A stretch of DNA of 37,934 nt, taken from positions 1 through 37,934 of the forward strand of contig JASJAX010000038.1 of assembly GCA_030066755.1 (NCBI GenBank), read 5' to 3'. Below, in pieces: positions 1 to 8,800 of the stretch (its first letter is position 1; the number at the start of each line of letters is the position of its first letter). Source of the stretch: Acidimicrobiia bacterium (GTDB taxonomy: Bacteria > Actinomycetota > Acidimicrobiia > Spongiisociales > UBA5794). The notes beneath the pieces were generated by a model. The model was not told where the DNA came from, did not search any database, and worked only from the letters and a program-made list of their open reading frames with translations. A program made the translations under genes and the position numbers.

Positions 1-671
1 GGCGCCACCTGCTGCAGATTGTCCGGCCGCGCCGCCGACACCGGCTTGAGCACCGCTACCCGGTGACCCAACGTCATCGCCTCGACCTGGTCATGGGTCA
101 CATACACCGTTGTGGTCCCAAGACGAGTATGCAACCGGCCCAGCTCGGTGCGCATCTGCACCCGCAGCTTCGCATCCAGATTCGACAACGGCTCATCCAT
201 CAAGAACGCCTTCGGCTCCCGCACAATCGCCCGACCCATTGCGACCCGCTGCCGCTGACCACCCGACAGCGCCTTCGGCTTGCGCTCCAAAAACTCGGTG
301 ATCTCCAAAATCTCTGCCGCTTCCTCCACCCGAGACCTGATCTCGTCCTTCGGCATCTTCCGCAGCTTCAACCCAAACGCCATGTTGTCAAACACCGACA
401 TATGCGGATACAAGGCATAGTTCTGGAACACCATTGCAATGTCCCGATCCTTGGGCTGCACATCATTCACCAGCGTGTCCCCGATGAACATCTTGCCCTC
501 AGAAATCTCCTCCAACCCCGCAATCATCCGCAACACCGTCGACTTGCCACAACCCGACGGACCGACCAGAACAAGGAACTCCCCATCCTCAATCGTCAAA
601 TTCACATCCCCAACCGCACGAGTCCCGTCCGGATAGATCTTGCCAAGTCCCTCCATCGTGATCTGCGCCAC
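1..671 (-). CDS. Sugar-type ABC transporter ATP-binding protein (5' part, runs off the window)
   Basis: Cytoplasmic ATPase of an ABC importer, of the MsmK/UgpC/SugC carbohydrate type. Only the first 223 residues are present; the gene continues beyond base 1. All nucleotide-binding elements are visible: Walker [10 protein letters not shown] (37-45), Q-loop Q83 in [10 protein letters not shown], signature LSGGQRQR (135-142), Walker B AFLMDEP (155-161), D-loop SNLDAKLR and switch His193. The C-terminal OB-fold regulatory domain expected in this family would lie outside the window. The GTG start at 671 is fixed by an AGGAGG site 7 nt upstream (679-684). Codon use is odd: G-ending codons (GGG, CGG, GCG, TTG, GTG) and AT-ending ones (GAT, ATT, TTT) are common, whereas neighbouring genes prefer C-ending codons. 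The transported substrate cannot be told, because no permease or binding protein is in view. Confidence 0.93.
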   Translation of the reverse strand, partial: MAQITMEGLGKIYPDGTRAVGDVNLTIEDGEFLVLVGPSGCGKSTVLRMIAGLEEISEGKMFIGDTLVNDVQPKDRDIAMVFQNYALYPHMSVFDNMAFGLKLRKMPKDEIRSRVEEAAEILEITEFLERKPKALSGGQRQRVAMGRAIVREPKAFLMDEPLSNLDAKLRVQMRTELGRLHTRLGTTTVYVTHDQVEAMTLGHRVAVLKPVSAARPDNLQQVA

Positions 672-792
672 GGGAGAACCTCCTAGGTCCGGTCTTCAAG
701 GCTGGACCGATCGTACCAGGCAACGCACCAGGAATACCAACGTCGCCGGTGTGCGGCCGCCGTTCGATCACGCCAATCGGGGTCCGGCCTCC

Positions 793-798
793 TAGGGT
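793..798 (+). promoter_or_regulatory. -10 box (TAGGGT) for a leaderless SDR transcript
   Basis: TAGGGT ends 6 nt before the ATG at 805, the spacing expected when transcription starts at the first base of the start codon. No Shine-Dalgarno site precedes either ATG. The assignment is from pattern and spacing only. Confidence 0.45.
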
Positions 799-804
799 AT
801 GCCC

Positions 805-1512
805 ATGCAAGAGAATGTCGCCGTCGTGACGGGTGGCACGGGAGCCCTGGGCCGAGCGCTCGTCCCCATGCTGGCCCGACGCGGGTTTCGCCTCGCAGTC
901 GCCTACTTGATCCCGGAAGAAGCCCGACGCCTCGAGGAGGAACTCGACGTCGACGAGGACGAGATCCTGCTGCGCAGGGTCGACGCGACCGACCGTGACC
1001 AGGTCGACGCATTCCTCCAGGAAGCCGTGGATACCTACGGCCACATCAACGTCGTGACATCGCTCGTCGGAGCCTGGGCGGGTGGGCGCGACATCTCAGA
1101 GACGGACGACGTGCGTTTCGACCGGATGATCGACCTGAATCTCCGCTCGGCGTTCTACACGGTTCGGGCTGCCATCCCCCACCTCCAAGACGTCGACTGG
1201 GGTCGGATCGTGGTGGTCTCGAGCAGAGCGGGCTTCGACACCCCGAGTGGGCAGGCTGCCTACAACATCGCCAAGGCCGGCGTGCTTGCGCTCGCCCAGA
1301 GTGCTGCGGTCGAGCTCGAACACACCAACGTGACCGCCAATGCGCTCATGCCCTCGGTCATCGACACCGAGGCAACTCGAGCCGCGCTGCCGTATGCGGA
1401 CTACATCAAGTGGCCGAAGCCGCACGAAATCGCAGCCGTCATCGACTTCCTGGCGTCGCCCCAGTCCGCAGTCATCAACGGCGCCGCCATCCCGGTGTAC
1501 GGACAGTCCTGA
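805..1512 (+). CDS. Short-chain dehydrogenase/reductase (SDR) family oxidoreductase
   Basis: Predicted cytoplasmic NAD(P)-dependent oxidoreductase with a Rossmann fold, 235 residues, the usual length for classical SDRs. Near the N-terminus the cofactor motif reads TGGTGALG; the middle Gly of the usual TGxxxGxG is Ala. The catalytic Ser lies in VVVSSRAG and the Tyr/Lys pair in YNIAKAG. The end, NGAAIPVYGQS, is the normal SDR C-terminus. Start choice: ATG 799 and ATG 805 are both in frame. I prefer 805 because a TAGGGT box ends 6 nt upstream, as in other apparently leaderless genes here. It is divergent from the ABC ATPase and monocistronic. The substrate is unknown; a ketoacyl-reductase-like or sugar/alcohol role are equally possible. 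Confidence 0.88.
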   Translation: MQENVAVVTGGTGALGRALVPMLARRGFRLAVAYLIPEEARRLEEELDVDEDEILLRRVDATDRDQVDAFLQEAVDTYGHINVVTSLVGAWAGGRDISETDDVRFDRMIDLNLRSAFYTVRAAIPHLQDVDWGRIVVVSSRAGFDTPSGQAAYNIAKAGVLALAQSAAVELEHTNVTANALMPSVIDTEATRAALPYADYIKWPKPHEIAAVIDFLASPQSAVINGAAIPVYGQS

Positions 1513-1528
1513 CCAGAAGTCAGGACTG
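1504..1528 (+). terminator. Hairpin overlapping the SDR stop codon
   Basis: CAGTCCTGAC (1504-1513) pairs perfectly with GTCAGGACTG (1519-1528) around a 5-nt loop. The TGA stop (1510-1512) lies inside the left arm. No T-run follows, so it is either a Rho-independent-like stop without U-tract or an mRNA 3'-end structure. Confidence 0.4.
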
Positions 1529-1544
1529 AGTCGTCAGTCGTCAG
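1529..1544 (+). repeat. Heptamer repeat, AGTCGTC x2
   Basis: Two perfect AGTCGTC units plus AG directly follow the hairpin at the SDR stop. Same unit as the arrays at 13359, 18762 and (inverted) 19254. An inverted, less perfect copy lies at 1634-1651. Confidence 0.7.
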
Positions 1545-1633
1545 AACGTTGGCACACGAGGCCGACGACTATCAACCCTCGCGATGATCCCCAGAGGTCT
1601 GCCGCGTGCGATTCCGAGCGACGAACCACAGAT

Positions 1634-1651
1634 AACTGACGACGGACGACT
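1634..1651 (-). repeat. Inverted heptamer copy (GACGACG GACGACT)
   Basis: On the plus strand this reads ACTGACGACGGACGACT, the reverse orientation of the AGTCGTC units at 1529-1544. Its last unit forms the outer end of the 15-bp hairpin at 1645-1677. Confidence 0.55.
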
Positions 1652-1677
1652 GCCTTGGCTGTGCCAAGGCAGTCGTC
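1645..1677. repeat. Perfect 15-bp hairpin built on a heptamer unit
   Basis: GACGACTGCCTTGGC (1645-1659) and GCCAAGGCAGTCGTC (1663-1677) are perfectly complementary around the loop TGT. The outer 7 bp of each arm are the GACGACT/AGTCGTC heptamer. It sits 19 nt before tRNA-Gln. No T-tract follows on either side, so I record it as a palindromic repeat. It could act as a terminator for incoming transcription or as a REP-like element. Confidence 0.6.
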
Positions 1678-1696
1678 TACCATCGTCCCGCCCTGT

Positions 1697-1768
1697 TCGG
1701 GGGTGGTGTAATTGGCAACACAGCAGGTTCTGGTCCTGTAATTGGGGGTTCGAGTCCTCCCCCCCGAG
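1697..1768 (+). tRNA. tRNA-Gln (anticodon CUG)
   Basis: Full cloverleaf. The acceptor TCGGGGG (1697-1703) pairs with CCCCCGA (1761-1767), giving the U1-A72 end typical of bacterial tRNA-Gln. The D stem is GTGT/ACAC. The anticodon stem GCAGG/CCTGT encloses loop TTCTGGT with CTG at 1730-1732. The T arm is GGGGG-TTCGAGT-CCTCC. The discriminator is G1768. CCA is not encoded, so it must be added after transcription. Confidence 0.95.
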
Positions 1769-1815
1769 CCGGTGGCGAGTCGTCCGTGCGAGCGGGCTAC
1801 CATCGCGCCACCTGC

Positions 1816-1888
1816 GGCCCCGTCGTCTAGTGGCCTAGGACGCCGCCCTCTCAAGGCGGTAACGCCGGTTCAAATCCGGTCGGGGCTA
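1816..1888 (+). tRNA. tRNA-Glu (anticodon CUC)
   Basis: Acceptor GGCCCCG (1816-1822) pairs with CGGGGCT (1881-1887), with G-U at the end. Anticodon stem CCGCC/GGCGG holds loop CTCTCAA with CTC at 1850-1852. The T arm is GCCGG-TTCAAAT-CCGGT. Discriminator A1888; no encoded CCA. It lies 47 nt after tRNA-Gln and is probably co-transcribed with it. Confidence 0.95.
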
Positions 1889-1890
1889 CG

Positions 1891-1913
1891 GCTGCTCGCC
1901 TCCGGCGAGCAGC
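1891..1913 (+). terminator. First hairpin downstream of the tRNA pair
   Basis: GCTGCTCGCC (1891-1900), loop TCC, GGCGAGCAGC (1904-1913): a perfect 10-bp stem 2 nt after tRNA-Glu. It may mark the 3' boundary for tRNA processing or act with the next hairpin in termination. Confidence 0.5.
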
Positions 1914-1916
1914 TTC

Positions 1917-1950
1917 GCAAGAAACCCCCGCTCACGCGGGGGTTTCTTGC
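1917..1950. terminator. Intrinsic terminator, probably bidirectional
   Basis: Perfect 15-bp stem: GCAAGAAACCCCCGC (1917-1931), loop TCAC, GCGGGGGTTTCTTGC (1936-1950). The right arm carries TTTCTT after the G-run and the left arm its complement, so it can serve the tRNAs (plus) and the lipoprotein gene (minus), which converge here. Confidence 0.8.
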
Positions 1951-2005
1951 ATGCTCGAGCCGACACACACTCAACGGGCCGTACACGAACAACGAACTGG
2001 TTCGC

Positions 2006-2548
2006 TCAGCCGCAGGTCACGCTGATCGTGCCATCTCCGACCTGAACCGGGGGCGGATTCGTGCCGTCGTTGGGTGGCTGCATCAACATCGGGCCCGAAA
2101 AGGACATGCTGTCGCCGCTGATGGCGACGCCACCGTCCATGGCTCCGTCATCGGGGTAGTACGCAACCGGCAGACCCTCGTCGTCAACCGTCGCCAGGCG
2201 AATGCTCCCGAGCCACCCGTCGTCGTAGAGGTTGGCTCCTCCGCCGAGAGTGGTGCTGTTGTCGCCCACCCAAAAGGCGAAGGTGATTGCCTCAGGCCCG
2301 ATGTCGCAGTCAAGTGAGGGAGAGCCGGTCAAGGTGAACTCCTGGCCGTCGACCGAGACAAAGGCCTCGCCTGCGGCCTGGACATTCACCACGTCGCCAC
2401 CGGGTGCCCCATCCCCACCATCGCTCTGCACTGAGTCGTTCCCGGATGCGTCACCCCCCGATGCGTCATCCGATACTCCTCCGTCATCGCCACCGCAGCT
2501 GGCGACAAGCAGTGCCAACACCGCTACGAGTATGACCAGCCTTCTCAC
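2006..2548 (-). CDS. Predicted surface lipoprotein, possibly LpqH-like
   Basis: Exported lipoprotein of 180 residues. The N-terminus MRRLVILVAVLALLVASCGG is a lipoprotein signal with lipobox VASC and lipidated Cys18. A linker rich in Gly, Asp and Ser (about 19-50) follows, then a folded region to the end with Cys at about 81 and 179, which could form a disulphide. The shape (short beta-rich domain, GSIRL and YYPDDG segments, C-terminal SVTCG) recalls mycobacterial 19-kDa antigen LpqH, which ends in a similar EVTCS. That likeness is from memory and is weak. The GTG start at 2548 has GGGAGG about 7 nt upstream. It is divergent from the macroglobulin gene across 271 nt in which I see no other feature, and ends at the bidirectional terminator 1917-1950. 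Confidence 0.75.
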   Translation of the reverse strand: MRRLVILVAVLALLVASCGGDDGGVSDDASGGDASGNDSVQSDGGDGAPGGDVVNVQAAGEAFVSVDGQEFTLTGSPSLDCDIGPEAITFAFWVGDNSTTLGGGANLYDDGWLGSIRLATVDDEGLPVAYYPDDGAMDGGVAISGDSMSFSGPMLMQPPNDGTNPPPVQVGDGTISVTCG

Positions 2549-2819
2549 CCGTGGACCTCCCTGACTCTCGTAGCCATATGTCTACTCGCTACACGTCAGG
2601 TGCGGGCCGGAATCGGGTCAGCCCGCTGCCCGGGACGACATCGCATGCCGGCCTAAGTATCACGATGCGACACCAGCGAAGCCGGTCACTGCCGGGTTCT
2701 TGCGTGTGTACGACGCCGCCCAAAGGGCCCGCGGTTCCGAGGGGCCGCTCATCAGGAACCTATTGTGGGCCTGCAGACGTCCAACATCTGGAACCATCTG
2801 AGGAAGGACGGATCCTGCA

Positions 2820-5800
2820 ATGCCGGTCGCTGCCGCCAGTCGCAGGCCTCGACTACTCGCCGGCGGGCTCGTCGTCGTCCTCGTGTTTGCGCTCGTGGCA
2901 GCAATGTGCATGTCGCGTGATGACACCGAGCCGACCACCACCGTCGCCGCTCCCTCGAGTCCGGCGGTACCGACGGCCGTTCAAGCACTTGCGCCACCAG
3001 GACAGCCGTTGTCGGTGCGCCTGAGTGCGGGCAGTGCCGTGAACCTGGTGGATCCAGGGCCGATCACTCTGGTCGAAGGTGAACCGCTCGACGACGCAAC
3101 CGTGGCTGCGATCCTCGAACGGTTGCCAGAGTGGGTCATCCCGCAGGACGACCGCCTGGAGTTCAGACGTCCCGCAGAGACCCTGGCGCCGCCTCGGTCC
3201 GGCGCCACTATCGACGTGCCCTTCCCCGCTCCCGGCGGCGAGCCGACCCCGACCGTCGCGGCCGGACCGCTCGAGGTGCTTCGCTTCCAGCCCGAGGGGC
3301 GCGTGGCCGTCGCCCCCTACATCAGCATCACGTTCAACCAGCCGATGGTGCCGCTCGCCACCGTTGGACAGCTCGACTCCGAGAACGTACCGGTCGTTGT
3401 GACGCCTGACCTGCCGGGCCGATGGGAGTGGATCGGCACCCGGACGCTCCGCTTCGACCATGATTCGGAGCTGATCGACCGGTTGCCGATGGCCACCGTC
3501 TACCGGGTCGAGATCCCCGCAGGTACCACCTCCCAGACCGGCGGCGAGTTGGCCGAACCGGTGTCGTGGACGTTCAAGACACCACCGCCGCAGGTCGAGT
3601 CGTTCCAGCCATCACACGATTCACTGCCGCTCGAACCCGTCTTCCTGGTGGACTTCGACCAACGCATCGATCCGGTCGCCGTTCTCGAGACGATCACCAT
3701 CACTACGGGCACAGTGGGCGGCGAGGCTATGGCCATCCGCCTGGCGACCGAAGAGGAGATCGCCGCCGACGAACGAGTCCGTGCGCGCGTCGACGGGCTG
3801 CTCGCCGACCGGTGGCTGGCGTTCCGAGCGACGGCTGCCTTTGCGCCAGACACGCAGATCAACATCCAGATCGGCCCCGGCACGCCATCCGCCGAAGGCC
3901 CCCGCGCCACGGCAAACGAACGCTCCTTCACGGCTCGCACCTACGCGCCACTACGAGTGAGCGATTCGTCCTGCCGTGGACGCGATCGCTGCGGCCCCGG
4001 TGACTCGCTGTCGATCAGATTCAACAACGTCCTCGAACTCGAGGGGTTCGACGCCTCCATGGTCGCGGTTGAGCCGGAGCCGGCGGGGTTGACCGTCCAG
4101 GCGTGGCGCGACACGATCTCGATCAGTGGCGCAACCATCGGTGGCACCACGTACACCGCGACGATCGACCCCACCCTCACGGACACGCACGGGCAGACCT
4201 TGGGCGGCAACCGAACGGTTGAGTTCAGAATCAACGATGCCCGCCCGTCTCTCAACCAGTTCAGAGATGAACTCATCACGCTCGATCCGCTGGTCCCCGA
4301 GCCAACACTGGCCGTCGCCAGTGTGAACCACGACGAACTGCGGGTTCGCGTGTTCCGGGTGGATCCGAACGACTGGGGCTCGTATGTGGCGTACCTGGAC
4401 CGACGCTGGGATGACCAGCCGCCTCCAATCCCGTCGAGTTGGGCGCAGGTGAGCGACGAGATCGTCGACACCAACTCGAAGTCGAACGAGCTGACCGAGA
4501 CGGCTGTCGACCTCAGCGATGCGCTCGAAGGTGATGTCGGCCACGTCGTTGTGCTCGTCGAACCGGTAGGACACCTGGCGGGTTTGACCCGCGACAGCGA
4601 CGACTACTGGCGCAACCAACCGGCGATCGTGTGGGCTCAGTCGACCGTCATCGGGGCCGCAGCTATCAGCGACGCCGACGAGATCGTTGCGTGGGCGACC
4701 GACCTCCGGAGCGGTGAACCACTTCCCGATGTCGAAGTTGGGTTCACGGGATATCGTGCGACTGCCGTCACCAACGGGGATGGGCTCGCCCGGGTCGAGC
4801 TGCCGCAGGACGATTCGATCAGGACCGGGCTTCTCGTTGCCCGGCGCGGGGACGACCGTGCGCTCATCGACGCAAACTGGCGCAGCAACGTCAGGGACGA
4901 CGAAGCCGTGTGGTACGTCTTCGACGACCGAGGCGTGTACCGGCCGGACGAAACCGTGCACGTCAAGGGCTGGGTGCGGCGGATCAGGTGGAGCGACGAC
5001 GCACAGTTGGCCGCTGTCACGGGTGATGCCACCGTCGGCTACACGGCAGCCGACAGTTCCGGCAACGAGGTCGCATCCGGCACCGTCGACCTCAATGCCT
5101 TCGGGGGCTTCGACTTCGAGATCGACGTTCCCGCCAACGCCAATCTGGGTCAGGCCACGATCGATCTCACCTTGCAAGGTGTCGCAGGTCAGGACCGACG
5201 CCACTCGCACCGCCTCCAGATCCAGGAGTTCCGCCGCCCCGACTTCGAGGTCGCGGTCCGTCCCGAGTCCGCCGGTCCGTACCTCGTCGGCGAGCCGGCC
5301 ACCGCTGCGGTGACGGCGGAGTACTTCGCCGGCGGGCCGCTCACAGACGCCGAGGTTCGGTGGGTAGTCAGAACACAACCGGCGACCTACTCCCCGCCGG
5401 GATGGGACGACTTCACGTTCGGTGTTTGGGTCCCGTGGTGGTCACGAGGAGACAGCGGCGGAAGCCAGTTCCGGGGCGGTGCGGGATTCGACGGCATCCC
5501 GGGTCGTTTGGAGCCCGACGAAGTCAAGACATTCTCCGGACGCACCGACGCCGGCGGGACCCACTACCTCCAGATGGACTTCGATGGTGACGGAGAGGGA
5601 TTGCCCACCACCGTGTCGGCCGACGCCACGGTGTTCGACGTCAATCGCCAGGGCTGGTCGGATGGCACCGACCTGCTGGTCCATCCCGGTGAGTTCTATG
5701 TCGGTCTGAGCAGTCGACGGACCTTCGTCGATCGAGGCGAACCGCTCCTCGTTGAGGCCATCGCAACGGACATCGATGGAACCGCCGTCGCCGGACGCAC

Positions 5801-8800
5801 GGTGATCGTGAAGGCCGGACGGACGGAGTGGCTCCTCATGCAAGGGCGTTGGGAGCAGGTCCCGGTCGCCGTCGAGACGTGTGTCGTCACGTCCTCGGAT
5901 GAGCCCGTCGAGTGCGAGTTCTCGGCCGAGGTCGGCGGGAGGTACCAGATCATTGCGACCGTCGCCGACAACTCCGATCGCACGAGCAAGACCGAAATCA
6001 CGCGCTGGGTGGGCGGCGACAACCGCAGGCCGGAACGGAACGTCGTTCAGGAGGAAGTGACGCTGGTACCCGACAAGCGGGAGTACACCCCCGGTGACGA
6101 CGCCGAGATTCTCGTTGCCTCACCGTTTGGTCCGGCCGAGGGCTTGGTCACGATCAGCCGCAACGGCATCGTGTCGACCGAACGGTTCACCATCGACGAC
6201 ACCAGCACCGTGCTCTCTGTGCCCATCGAGGACGGCTACATCCCGAACGTGCACGTCCAGGTCGACCTCGTCGGCACGACGGCTCGCACCGCCGACAACG
6301 GGGATCCGCTCCCCGGTGCCCCGGAGCGCCCGGCGTTTGCGGTTGGAGCGCTCAAGCTGTCGATCCCGCCACTGAGCCGCACCCTCACCGTGACCGCGGT
6401 GCCGAGCACACCATTGGCGGAACCCGGGAGCGACACCCAGGTGGAGGTGACCGTCACCGATGCTTCAGGAAACCCCGTAGACAATGCCGAGCTGGCCGTG
6501 GTCGTGGCCGACGAAGCGGTGCTTGCGCTCGGCCGCTACGAGCTTCCCGATCCAATCAGCGTCTTCTACGCATCGATCAACCCCCGTATCAAGAGCCGCT
6601 ACCTGCGCAACTCCATCGAACTCGTCAACCCACAGCTACTCACCGGCGACGACTCGTTCGCAACGGCAACGACGGTTCTGGCCAGCGGTCAGTTCGACGA
6701 ATTCACCTCGAGCTTCGACGGCGGATTCAGCAGGCAATCCCTGTCTGCCGACGCAATACCAACAGCAGCGCAAGGGCGGGAGGAGTCTGCCGAGGCCGGC
6801 ATCATCGGTGTACGGACTCGCTTCGATGCGCTGGCCGTCTTCGCACCCGATGTCACGACCGGCGTCGACGGCACCGCCACCGTCGACGTTTCCCTGCCGG
6901 ACAGCCTCACCCGCTACCGGGTGATGGTGGTTGCCGTCGAGGGCACCGATCGATTCGGCACCGCCGAGTCCAACATCACGGCCCGCCTGCCGTTGATGAT
7001 TCGGCCGTCTGCGCCGCGCTTCCTGAACTTCGGGGACGCCTTCGAGGTGCCGGTGGTGATTCAGAACCAGACCGATACCGATCTCGAGGTCGATGCCGTC
7101 ATCCAGACGTCGAACCTGACCCTCACCGCCGGTGCCGGGCGACGGGTCACCGTTCCGGCCAACGATCGCATCGAGGTGCGTTTCCCTGCGGCCGCCGAGG
7201 ACGCCGGAACCGCACGTCTGCGGGTTGCCGCGATCGGCGGGACGTACGCCGACGCCGCCAGCGTCTCGCTCCCTGTCTACACGCCGGCGACCACCGAGGC
7301 CTTCGCGACCTACGGAGTGGTTGACGACGGTGTCATCGCTCAGCCGGTCCTGACTCCCGAAGCTGTCGTCCCCCAATTCGGCGGATTGGAAATCAACACC
7401 TCGTCGACGGCGCTCCAGGCGCTGACCGACGCCGTCATCTACTTGAACGACTACCGGTACGCCAGTTCCGACGGTTTGGCGTCGCGCATCCTCGCCATCG
7501 CCGCCCTACGGGACGTCCTCGACGCGTTCGACGCCGACGGGCTGCCCCCTGCCGCCGAGCTCGCAGCCCGAGTCGACGGGGACATCACTGCGCTCCTGGC
7601 GCTGCAGACCGATCGCGGTGGTTTCGCCATCTGGCGCAGCTCCAACCAGGACGTGCCGTACCACAGCATCCAGGCCACCCATGCGTTGGTCGAGGCGAAA
7701 GCGAACGGCTACGCCGTGCCGGCCGATCGGCTGGAGCGGGCGTTGAAGCACCTGCGGAACATCGAGAACCGTATTCCCAAGGACTACAGCCAGAGGATGA
7801 AGGACACGCTCAGTGCGTACGCCCTGTACGTTCGTGATCTCGCCGGCGAGCGGGACGCCACCAAGGCCGGTCAGCTGTATGCACGGGCGGGGGACACGCT
7901 CAGCCTCGACGCCGTCGCCCGGTTGTGGCCGGTGCTCAATGACCCCGACGCCGACGCCGAGATCGAGCGGTTGTTCACCAACCGGGCAACCGAAACCGCC
8001 GGTGCCGCCACCTTCACGACGGACTACGGCGAAGACGCCTACTTGATCCTCCACTCGAACCGCCGCACCGACGGGATCATCCTCGACGCGCTCATTGCCA
8101 AGACTCCCGACAGTGATCTCATCCCCAAGGTCGTCGCCGGACTCCTCGGCAACCAAACCCGCGGTCGCTGGCACAACGTCCAGGAAAACTCATTCATTCT
8201 GCTGGCGCTCAACGAGTACTTCGACACCTTCGAGTCCACGACACCCGACTTCGTTGCGAGGATCTGGCTGGGCGACCTGTACGCCGCAGAGCATGTCTTT
8301 ACGGGGCGAACCACCGACCGCGACCTCACATCGGTCCCGATGGAGGAGCTGATCGATCAGACCGCCGGGGGCGCTGCGGACATCGTCGTCGCCAAGGACG
8401 GCCCGGGACGGCTGTATTACCGCCTCGGTCTGCGCTACGCCCCGGACGACCTCGAGCTCGATCCTCTCGACCGCGGATTCGTGGTGCAACGCACCTACGA
8501 AGCCGTCGAGGATCCCGACGACGTCACTCGGGACCCCGACGGGGCCTGGCGTATCCGGCCCGGCGCTGAGGTCCGGGTGCGAGTGACGATGGTCGCCGAC
8601 AGCCGGAGAACCCATGTCGCGCTGATCGACCCGATGCCTGCCGGCTTCGAATCGCTCAACCCTGCGTTGGCGGTGACCGCTCCCCTCCCGCCGGCCGCTT
8701 TGCGCGAAGACGCCGCCCGTCTGACGTACTGGTGGTGGCGGTGGTTCGAGCATCAGAATCTCCGCGACGACCGAGCCGAGGCCTTTGCGACCCTCCTGCG

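Noticed and set aside
1917-1950. Third tRNA-like or small RNA gene after tRNA-Glu
   Set aside because: The 15-bp stem with a pyrimidine-rich end is explained as a bidirectional terminator; no cloverleaf can be drawn.
2820-2915. Lipoprotein signal at the start of the macroglobulin
   Set aside because: Cys30 follows Met29, and a lipobox needs Gly, Ala or Ser at that position; a signal anchor fits better.
3951-5378. 475-residue open frame on the minus strand inside the macroglobulin gene
   Set aside because: It lies wholly opposite the 2041-residue macroglobulin frame, is low in complexity and shows no motif; long antisense frames are common in high-GC DNA.
7440-7475. Frameshift near the missing thioester
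   Set aside because: The frame is open for the full 2041 codons and flanking residues align with the family, so the loss is by substitution.
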